Below are positions 1 through 5,372 of a stretch of 9,630 bases of DNA, piece after piece (position 1 is the stretch's first letter; the number at the start of each line of letters is the position of its first letter). Source of the DNA: Deltaproteobacteria bacterium. GTDB lineage: Bacteria > SAR324 > NAC60-12. Position numbers and translations under genes: made by a program. The notes beneath the pieces are model-generated. The model worked only from the letters and a program-made list of their open reading frames with translations. It searched no databases and was not told where the DNA came from. The DNA is taken from NCBI GenBank assembly GCA_002730365.1, contig PBZZ01000015.1, forward strand, positions 1 to 9,630. The letters are read 5' to 3'.

Positions 1-2
1 CC

Positions 3-416
3 CCAACTTTCAACAATTTTCAGGAACTGAAGCAGTACTTTCAGCAGGTCTACCAGCCTTTTGGGTGGCTTAGTGATCAGGAATGGCAGGAGTTAGCAAT
101 TTCCTCAGCTAGGAGAAAAGATGATGGTAGATGGACCGTTCACTACGATGTACGTTTATCAGAACCCTTTGCCCAAGCATCCCAAAGAAGAGGTCTGTGG
201 GAGATCTATGAGCAGATCTGTTGTTCGGTGATGGTTTTTCGAGGTGAATTTTCCGATATATTGACTCCCAGTGTTGCAGAACAAATGACGACTTGGGGGC
301 CAATGGGAAGGTTATTCAACCTCCCCAACTGCGGGCATGCGCCCTATCTGAACACTTCCGAACAAATCAGTCTTCTAAGGGAATTCTTGCAGGAGATTTT
401 TCACCAATCTTCCTAA
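3..416 (+). CDS. Alpha/beta hydrolase, C-terminal part (5' end outside window)
   Basis: The frame is open from the left edge and gives 137 residues before TAA, so the N-terminal half, with the nucleophile elbow, is missing. Visible are the end of a lid-like helical region, then a strand and turn reading VMVFRGEFSDIL (residues 76-87), whose Asp85 fits the acid of the catalytic triad. NCGHAP follows at 109-114, whose His112 fits the catalytic base. The stretch MTTWGPMGRLFNLPNCGHAP is typical of small-molecule alpha/beta hydrolases annotated only generically, so the substrate cannot be named. An ATG at 231 or GTG at 228 could look like a start, but the upstream residues continue the fold without a break. 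The stop overlaps the stop of the opposing aminopeptidase gene by 4 bases. Family assignment is fairly secure; function is open. Confidence 0.8.
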   Translation, partial: PTFNNFQELKQYFQQVYQPFGWLSDQEWQELAISSARRKDDGRWTVHYDVRLSEPFAQASQRRGLWEIYEQICCSVMVFRGEFSDILTPSVAEQMTTWGPMGRLFNLPNCGHAPYLNTSEQISLLREFLQEIFHQSS

Positions 417-2215
417 GCAGCCGCCTGCAACCGCTGCGACCAGTCACAAGCTTGCCAGAGATACTCTTTCTCTCCGTCTTCATTGAGGAGTGGTGAAATC
501 TCTTCCCAAACTCGCTTGTGATAGTGCTGCAGCCACTTCCATTCGTCTTCCGTAAGGAGTTCTTCACAAACTAGCTTGCGCTCAAAGGGGATCAGAGTCA
601 GGGTGTCAAAGCAAAGCCACTCTTTACCATCTGGATGCCTAGGATGCTGGGCGGCCGGTTGCACAACGTAGAGATTTTCCAAGCGAATTCCTCCCCAATC
701 CGTGCGATAGTACCCGGGCTCGTTGGAAATGATCATTCCAGACCGAAAACCGACATCTCCAGCGAAGGCTGATATGCGTTGTGGCCCTTCATGCACCCCA
801 AGGAAGGCTCCTACGCCGTGACCCGTTCCATGGCCAAAATCAAGTCCTTCATTCCATAACAAAGATCGAGTCACACCATCCAGCACCGCACCATTCGTAC
901 CCTCAGGAAAAACCTGGTGAGCAAGTCGAATATGTGCTTGCAACACCCTCGTATAGCATCGCTGCTGCTCAGCATCAGGCTCTCCCCAGATCATCGTACG
1001 CGTCGCATCGGTTGTTCCTCCCCCACACTGAATCCCAGAATCGACCAATAGGAATTCACCATCTGTAAGAATTTTCTCTGCACTCGGATTGCTGTAATGA
1101 ACAATCGCTGCGTTGGCGCCAGCTCCAGCAATTGTTTCAAAGCTCAAATCTGCAAAATCTGGTCGTCTCTCGTAGTAGCTACGTAGCCATCCAGCATATT
1201 GTTGCTCACTTACCTTTTCACTACTCCGCTCAGCTCGCTTCAATCTAGCAAGACTCTGAATTTTTCCAACTGCTGCCTGTCGGTGAGCGTAGCGAATGCG
1301 CTGCAATTCGACTTCATTCTTCAAAGCACGTGGCATGATCACTGGACTTTCTGCTTCTAATACCTGAGCAGATTGATCTTGTAATAGCAGCAAGGTGCCC
1401 ATTGTAACACCCTGTGGATCCAACCAAACACACGCAGAATCATCTGCTGCTAAATGCCTCAAGGTGGGAGCGTAGTCTTCATATGGATGGAACGTCCAAT
1501 CCGTTAGTGATTTTAGTTCTGCACTAGTAGGAAAATGACAAAAGCAGATTGCTTCTGTCTTGGAAATCAGTGCATAGGATTCGAAGACCGGATTACAAGG
1601 AACATCTTTTCCACGCAAATTAGTCAACCAGGCAATCTCATCTAGCTGGGTCAACAATAAATGCGTAGCTTGATGCTTATCCAATTGGTTACGCAATTCT
1701 ATCAACTTTTCTGAGGTGGAACGACCCGTCCAAGAAAGCGGTAACAAATTAGGCTCCATACATTCAGGCATCGCAATTGATCCGGTCTGATCAACCAAGT
1801 TACCAAGAACTGGTATCAACTCCGACTGACAACTCAGCAACGCCTGTGACCAACGTCGCCAACTCCTTGGGCTGACTGTGAATGGATCTACTCCGAAACG
1901 ACACCCAGTCGATTGTCCTAAGAGCCATGCCACGACGTCTGGAACTCCGGCAAGCCCTAGCTTTCGGATTTCAAAATACTCTCCGCTTTGTGCATCTGCT
2001 TGAATGTGGTAGCGAGAATCCACAAAAAGTTGCGATCGTCCTTCCCGCAGAACAATCGCGATGCCAGCAGATCCGTTGAATCCACTCAATGCTTCCAAAC
2101 GACGGTGGTGTAGAGGCACGTACTCGTTGAGGTGCTCATCTGTCGTTGGTACTAAATAGCCATCTAATTCAGATTCCTGAATCAACTTCTGTAGCTGAGA
2201 CAGACGACTGGACAT
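413..2215 (-). CDS. M24-family Xaa-Pro aminopeptidase (aminopeptidase P, three-domain long form)
   Basis: A 600-residue cytosolic metallopeptidase expected to remove an N-terminal residue that precedes proline. Two creatinase-like N-terminal domains (about 5-135 and 165-295) are followed by the pita-bread catalytic domain (about 305-525) and a C-terminal M24 tail (about 535-598). All five dinuclear metal ligands can be placed: Asp392 (LLVDSG), Asp403 (TTDATRT), His466 (GHGTGHGVG), Glu499 (NEPGYY) and Glu513 (RLENLYVV). Their spacing (11, 63, 33, 14) nearly matches that of human cytosolic APP1. The length near 600 and the C-terminal tail separate it from the shorter PepP/PepQ forms of about 350-440 residues. 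The ATG start is preceded by AAAAGAGAT at a workable distance, with no signal peptide. It is the last gene of the leftward series, 76 bases after the small secreted protein. I leave the symbol empty because pepP usually denotes the shorter form. Confidence 0.93.
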   Translation of the reverse strand: MSSRLSQLQKLIQESELDGYLVPTTDEHLNEYVPLHHRRLEALSGFNGSAGIAIVLREGRSQLFVDSRYHIQADAQSGEYFEIRKLGLAGVPDVVAWLLGQSTGCRFGVDPFTVSPRSWRRWSQALLSCQSELIPVLGNLVDQTGSIAMPECMEPNLLPLSWTGRSTSEKLIELRNQLDKHQATHLLLTQLDEIAWLTNLRGKDVPCNPVFESYALISKTEAICFCHFPTSAELKSLTDWTFHPYEDYAPTLRHLAADDSACVWLDPQGVTMGTLLLLQDQSAQVLEAESPVIMPRALKNEVELQRIRYAHRQAAVGKIQSLARLKRAERSSEKVSEQQYAGWLRSYYERRPDFADLSFETIAGAGANAAIVHYSNPSAEKILTDGEFLLVDSGIQCGGGTTDATRTMIWGEPDAEQQRCYTRVLQAHIRLAHQVFPEGTNGAVLDGVTRSLLWNEGLDFGHGTGHGVGAFLGVHEGPQRISAFAGDVGFRSGMIISNEPGYYRTDWGGIRLENLYVVQPAAQHPRHPDGKEWLCFDTLTLIPFERKLVCEELLTEDEWKWLQHYHKRVWEEISPLLNEDGEKEYLWQACDWSQRLQAAA

Positions 2216-2247
2216 TTTTAAATCTCTTTTGATTTGCGATTAGTTTA

Positions 2248-2268
2248 TGTTGGCCTGCATGGCCAACA
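2248..2268. other. Perfect 8-bp inverted repeat (hairpin) between two leftward genes
   Basis: TGTTGGCC and GGCCAACA flank a 5-base loop (TGCAT), giving a GC-containing perfect stem. It lies 23 bases after the stop of the small secreted-protein gene and 32 bases before the aminopeptidase start. A T run (CTTTTT) follows only on the plus strand. Read leftward, in the direction of the flanking genes, the stem is followed by TAAACTAATC, so it is not a convincing intrinsic terminator for them. It could be a transcript-processing or stabilising hairpin, a dyad operator, or a terminator against rightward read-through. The repeat is certain; the role is not. Confidence 0.45.
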
Positions 2269-2291
2269 CTTTTTGGGAATGTGAGGAACTA

Positions 2292-2720
2292 TCAGAATAG
2301 TTTGATCGGTGATTTGACACCTTCGGTAGGATAACGTGGGCGTGGACGACTAGATGGACGTGTCCCGTATTCTGGCTTCACTCTAAATGGATTGAAGTTC
2401 CGTCGTTGAGTATCATCATCTTCCAACACAGAGCGTCGGAGTGCACCGTAATTAAGCGGATAAATCGGCGGACTTCCCGTATTGCTTTCCACCATGCTGT
2501 TCACCGAACGCCCTCTACGAACCTCAGCTTGGTATGCTTGATCATAGTAACCACTTTGATAACCAGCACGAGACTGTGTTCGATGCTGCTGAAGTTGTTC
2601 ATAATTAATGCTTGGGCTTCGCGGCGCCATTGGCTTTCCACCAGTAATTCTTCTCGCTTCGGCTTCCTGTACTCCAAGATAGAGCAACCCAAAGCACATC
2701 CATACAATCCATGGTTTCAT
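2292..2720 (-). CDS. Small secreted Arg/Tyr/Pro-rich protein of unknown function
   Basis: I do not recognise this family. The chosen start gives 142 residues. It opens with a short basic segment and a hydrophobic core (MKPWIVWMCFGLLYLGVQEA), followed by a likely signal peptidase site after AEA at 20-22. The mature part of about 120 residues lacks hydrophobic segments, has scattered basic pairs (R23-R24, R68-R69, R95-R96, R106-R107), many Tyr, Gln, Ser and Pro, and a basic proline tail (RPSSRPRPRY at 121-130). It therefore looks low-complexity and probably disordered, acting in the periplasm or outside. An in-frame ATG 16 codons upstream is possible, but it would put a basic stretch ahead of the signal sequence, and the purine-rich AAAAAGAGAGAT (2727-2738) sits at ribosome-binding distance from the later ATG. 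The gene ends in tandem stops (TGA TAG). It lies 90 bases after the Cys-cluster gene and 76 before the aminopeptidase. Confidence 0.7.
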   Translation of the reverse strand: MKPWIVWMCFGLLYLGVQEAEARRITGGKPMAPRSPSINYEQLQQHRTQSRAGYQSGYYDQAYQAEVRRGRSVNSMVESNTGSPPIYPLNYGALRRSVLEDDDTQRRNFNPFRVKPEYGTRPSSRPRPRYPTEGVKSPIKLF

Positions 2721-2738
2721 AATCCTATCTCTCTTTTT
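2721..2738 (-). promoter_or_regulatory. Purine-rich ribosome binding region that favours the ATG at 2720
   Basis: Read leftward the bases are AAAAAGAGAGATAGGATT and then ATG. The GAGAG lies about 8 bases before the ATG. It supports starting the small secreted protein at its signal peptide rather than at the ATG 16 codons upstream. There is no canonical GGAGG. Confidence 0.5.
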
Positions 2739-2810
2739 CGCTTTCAATTTATGACAGAAGACGTGCAAATACCAAACAAATATTTTACCGCCTTTTTCTA
2801 TCGAAGATCT

Positions 2811-3407
2811 TTAGGTTAGACTACGAATCAAATCAATAGCCCATTCTTCTTCCTGATAAGCAAAAGAATCTGCGGCCACACCACCTTGTGAAATCAGAAT
2901 TTCAGGGGCTTGGTCCAGTAGCGGCTGTGTGGGCTTGGTACACTTCGCGGCTGTACGAGGAACTACCATCTGGACTTCTTCTTCACGCAGCGTCTGGATC
3001 ATCTCACGCATCTTGTAGCTGCGTATCAATTGCCCCAGTATGCGTTTGGTGTAAAGATCCAGCAGATTAGGCCCCTCACGATGGAAAAGAGCAAACCATT
3101 GTAGCGGCTCTTGCGTGTGGATCATCGCTGTACCATCGAAAAGCGGAAGAAAGGTCGCTGGCACCTCATCGTTCCAAGCAATCAGTGTGCAGTCACCAAA
3201 AGCCTGTTCTGGCGTTGCATGACTATTTAAAAGAGTTTGAAGCAACTGCGGCGCAATATTCGGATAGGGCGTCAGCAGGTTTCGCAGATGATCTCGGCGA
3301 TTTCCTTGTTGCCAGGCTTCTACGCAATGTGCTTCACACTCCCCCTCGACGTGGCAGATTGGACAAACGAGATCTATTCGACTAGTGATCTGAAGTTGAT
3401 TGATCAT
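2811..3407 (-). CDS. Unknown 198-residue protein with N-terminal Cys cluster, translationally coupled to miaB
   Basis: I do not recognise this family. The N-terminus carries CPIC at 15-18, then Cys24 and Cys28 (ECEAHC), a Cys/His grouping of zinc-ribbon or zinc-knuckle appearance. Residues 30-70 are helical in character, then comes a strand-rich middle (DCTLIAWNDEVPATFLPLFD) and a long helix around 118-148 (LLDLYTKRILGQLIRSYKMR). The C-terminus is acidic. There is no signal peptide or membrane segment, so it should be cytosolic. Its ATG overlaps the miaB TGA as ATGA, and no strong ribosome binding site precedes it, so translation probably depends on terminating miaB ribosomes. That coupling suggests a related or co-regulated role, for example around tRNA modification or metal handling, but this is inference only. 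The Cys residues could instead be structural. Confidence 0.75.
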   Translation of the reverse strand: MINQLQITSRIDLVCPICHVEGECEAHCVEAWQQGNRRDHLRNLLTPYPNIAPQLLQTLLNSHATPEQAFGDCTLIAWNDEVPATFLPLFDGTAMIHTQEPLQWFALFHREGPNLLDLYTKRILGQLIRSYKMREMIQTLREEEVQMVVPRTAAKCTKPTQPLLDQAPEILISQGGVAADSFAYQEEEWAIDLIRSLT

Positions 3408-4744
3408 TTTGACAGTGGTTCTGCTTCCAGCAGGTAGGTTTTGGCTCCAGTGATCCGAACTGGTACTAATTTTCCTGGTTCAGCGACACAGTTTGCAATC
3501 GCAACCGAGTGGTAACCTCGACTCCTTCCGTTGAGTCGATTTGGATCCTTCAAATAAGGGCCTTCGACCAAGACCTCCTGCGAACTGCCGATCAAAGCCT
3601 TATTTTTGGCTTTTACAATCGGTTCCTGTAACTCCAATAGTCGGCGTAATCTCTCGATCTTGACCTCTTCTGGCAACTGTCCTGAATATTCCGCTGCAGG
3701 TGTATCTGGCCGTGGAGAGTACTTAAATGCAAAGATCTGGTCATAATGGACGGTTTGGATTGCTTGCAAAGTCTGTTCGAAATCTTCTTCTGTTTCACCA
3801 GGAAAGCCAACAATCATATCGGTTGATAACGTTCCCTGTGGTACGTAACGGCGATACAAGGCTACTTTTTCGAGATATTTTTCCAAGGTATACCAGCGAC
3901 GCATTCGACGCAGCACACGATCTGAACCTGACTGAAGAGGTAAGTGGAGTTGTTCACATAGACTTGGTAACTCAGCAAATCCTTCCGCAAGTTCTTCCCG
4001 AAAATCTTTAGGATGTGGTGATGTAAATCTTATGCGTTGCAATCCTTCGATCTTGTCCATTCGTCTTAGCAATTCGACAAAATTGACACCATCTGCCTTG
4101 TAGGAATTGACGTTCTGCCCAAGTAAACAAATTTCACGAACCCCTTGGGCAACCAGGTTTCTGGCTTCCTGCAAAATATTTGCTGGTTCCCGACTCACTT
4201 CTAAACCCCGTGTCACAGGGACAATACAAAAAGAACAAAAATTATTACATCCTTTGGTGATCGCAAGATGAGCCTTCAGGTTAGCTCCTTTTGATAAAGA
4301 AACTTCCTCTGGGATAAAATTTCTGACTTTTTGACGAGGAGCTATACGATTCGTCCTTACGATACGCTCTCCCTGAGCAACTTCTGCTAAAAGTTCAGGG
4401 AGTTCGAATAGATTATCCGTACCAAAGACCAAATCAACACTGCGTTCTCTTGCAAGGATTTGCTGACCTTCCTGTTGGGCAACACACCCACCAACTCCAA
4501 TTTTCAGCTTAGGATTAGTCTGCTTCAGTTTCCGCAGCCTGCCTAGCAAGCTATAAACTTTTTGTTCTGCCTTGTCTCGAACAGAGCAGGTATTCAGCAG
4601 AATCAAGTCAGCTTCTCTAGCCTCATCTGTGTACTGGTAATTTTCCTGATTCAAGATTTCAAGCATCTTGTTGCTATCGTACTCGTTCATCTGACAACCA
4701 AAGGTTGCTATGTGCACCTTACGTTGAGGCAAAGTCGATTTCAT
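3404..4744 (-). CDS. miaB: tRNA-2-methylthio-N6-dimethylallyladenosine(37) synthase MiaB
   Basis: A radical-SAM methylthiotransferase that converts i6A37 to ms2i6A37 in tRNAs decoding UNN codons, using two [4Fe-4S] clusters. At 446 residues it has the normal length. The N-terminal UPF0004 domain supplies Cys17 (TFGCQMNEYDS), Cys53 (NTCSVRDKAEQK) and Cys87 (GGCVAQQEG). The radical-SAM cluster motif is CNNFCSFC with Cys166, Cys170 and Cys173. LLGQNVNSY and MIVGFPGETEEDF are further family blocks, and the last 60 or so residues form a TRAM RNA-binding domain. The GCQMN signature and the RDKAEQK block distinguish MiaB from RimO (GCPKN-type) and from MtaB. A small difference is TRGLEVSR where TRGRExSR is usual. 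The gene starts 23 bases after an unknown 131-residue gene and overlaps the following Cys-cluster gene by 4 bases. No clear Shine-Dalgarno sequence is visible upstream of the ATG. Confidence 0.97.
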   Translation of the reverse strand: MKSTLPQRKVHIATFGCQMNEYDSNKMLEILNQENYQYTDEAREADLILLNTCSVRDKAEQKVYSLLGRLRKLKQTNPKLKIGVGGCVAQQEGQQILARERSVDLVFGTDNLFELPELLAEVAQGERIVRTNRIAPRQKVRNFIPEEVSLSKGANLKAHLAITKGCNNFCSFCIVPVTRGLEVSREPANILQEARNLVAQGVREICLLGQNVNSYKADGVNFVELLRRMDKIEGLQRIRFTSPHPKDFREELAEGFAELPSLCEQLHLPLQSGSDRVLRRMRRWYTLEKYLEKVALYRRYVPQGTLSTDMIVGFPGETEEDFEQTLQAIQTVHYDQIFAFKYSPRPDTPAAEYSGQLPEEVKIERLRRLLELQEPIVKAKNKALIGSSQEVLVEGPYLKDPNRLNGRSRGYHSVAIANCVAEPGKLVPVRITGAKTYLLEAEPLSK

Positions 4745-4767
4745 GAAGTAGTCAAATTGGTGAAGTA

Positions 4768-5163
4768 TTAGGCTAGTTCAACAGACTGTAAGAGGCTTAG
4801 ACCTATTTCTGCGGCACAGATAGAGCATGCAATATCCTGCAGATCCTGAGGATATTCCACATAATGAGACTTACCATTATTTTGCCAGAGTGTCTCTTCG
4901 AGTTGTAGGCCGTGGGCTGTTGGACGGACAAACTCATACCATTCTGTGCGATACAAGTTCTGCAAGCTTTGCAGCACGAAGCATTGGCCACTCTCATCCC
5001 TGAACCCACGATCCGGCTGAACCATTGCTTTCGACTCCTCAGTGCGTTCTAAGATCGCTCTAAAGTCAAATTTACCCCATAAGAAATGAACCGAAGGTTT
5101 AACGGGATCACGGTCAACTTGAAAAACAAAATAGTTTTGACGTCGGAATGTATAGGAATTCAA
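4768..5163 (-). CDS. Unknown 131-residue protein upstream of miaB (TTG start)
   Basis: I do not recognise this family. The protein is soluble-looking, with strand-rich segments at the N-terminus (YFVFQVDRD, VHFLWGKFDF), an aromatic middle (LYRTEWYEFVRP) and a hydrophobic, helical C-terminus containing CSICAAEIG, a CxxC pair at about residues 112-115. There is no signal peptide. The start is TTG: an in-frame TGA lies a few codons upstream, no ATG or GTG occurs between it and the TTG, and the first internal Met is at residue 47. AAAAGAGG sits 5 bases before the TTG, which supports this choice. It is probably the first gene of the leftward series, facing the AT-rich divergent spacer. With miaB only 23 bases downstream, co-transcription is likely. 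Confidence 0.68.
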   Translation of the reverse strand: MNSYTFRRQNYFVFQVDRDPVKPSVHFLWGKFDFRAILERTEESKAMVQPDRGFRDESGQCFVLQSLQNLYRTEWYEFVRPTAHGLQLEETLWQNNGKSHYVEYPQDLQDIACSICAAEIGLSLLQSVELA

Positions 5164-5168
5164 TGTGG

Positions 5169-5176
5169 CCTCTTTT
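5169..5176 (-). promoter_or_regulatory. Ribosome binding site for the TTG start at 5163
   Basis: Read leftward, AAAAGAGG is followed by CCACA and TTG, a spacing of 5 bases from the GAGG core. It is the only plausible initiation signal between the upstream in-frame TGA and the first internal Met, and so fixes the start of the 131-residue protein. Confidence 0.6.
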
Positions 5177-5259
5177 ACTCAGTACCAGTGGACTCAAATT
5201 TGGTTAAATTGAACTAATAAATCTCTTTTTTGCAAGAAAAACTTTGTTCTACAAGCTGA

Positions 5260-5265
5260 ATTATA
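5260..5265 (-). promoter_or_regulatory. Consensus -10 hexamer, possible promoter for the leftward series
   Basis: The minus strand reads TATAAT here, a perfect sigma70 -10 element in AT-rich DNA. No good -35 hexamer is found 16-18 bases upstream (the best is CAAAAG), and there is no TG extension. Transcription from it would give an untranslated leader of roughly 90 bases before the TTG start. In such AT-rich DNA the match may be chance. Confidence 0.25.
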
Positions 5266-5299
5266 TTGAAAAACTCTTTTCTCTTTTGTGCCATTTATC

Positions 5300-5328
5300 T
5301 TGCAAGAAATCAGATATATAGGAATGAT
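5300..5328 (+). promoter_or_regulatory. Possible sigma70 promoter for the lytic transglycosylase gene
   Basis: TTGCAA (5300-5305) and AATGAT (5323-5328) are separated by 17 bases, each matching the sigma70 consensus at four of six positions. The expected start would lie about 35-40 bases upstream of the ATG. TATATA at 5315-5320 is an alternative -10, but no good -35 is positioned for it. This is a pattern match only. Confidence 0.3.
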
Positions 5329-5372
5329 TTTTTGGTTAATCGCTTCACAAAAATACTCTCTTCAAAGAGATA

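Larger units (their letters stand above)
5164..5372. promoter_or_regulatory. AT-rich divergent intergenic region with repeated short motifs
   Basis: This 209-base spacer lies between two genes that diverge from it and should hold both promoters. It is clearly more AT-rich than the flanking genes. CTCTTTT occurs four times on the plus strand (5170-5176, 5223-5229, and in tandem at 5274-5287); the first copy is the complement of the ribosome binding site of the leftward gene. TTGCAAGAAA occurs twice in direct orientation (5230-5239 and 5300-5309), 70 bases apart. The self-complementary TCTCTT-CA-AAGAGA (5357-5370) overlaps the ribosome binding region of the transglycosylase. No credible small ORF or structured RNA was found here. 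Confidence 0.55.

Noticed and set aside
781..1068. 95-codon plus-strand frame inside the aminopeptidase gene
   Set aside because: It is antisense to the catalytic domain, which has every metal ligand; no independent coding signal is visible.
2721..2768. 16-residue N-terminal extension of the small secreted protein
   Set aside because: It places MHVFCHKLKAKKRDRI ahead of a complete signal peptide and would translate through the purine-rich ribosome binding region of the later ATG.
2406..2819. 137-codon plus-strand open frame opposite the small secreted protein gene
   Set aside because: It lies antisense to a gene with a signal peptide and RBS, has no recognisable features and no binding site; it is most likely a shadow frame.
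3404..4744. RimO or MtaB assignment for the methylthiotransferase
   Set aside because: TFGCQMNEYDS and SVRDKAEQK are MiaB-type blocks; RimO has a GCPKN-type N-terminus.
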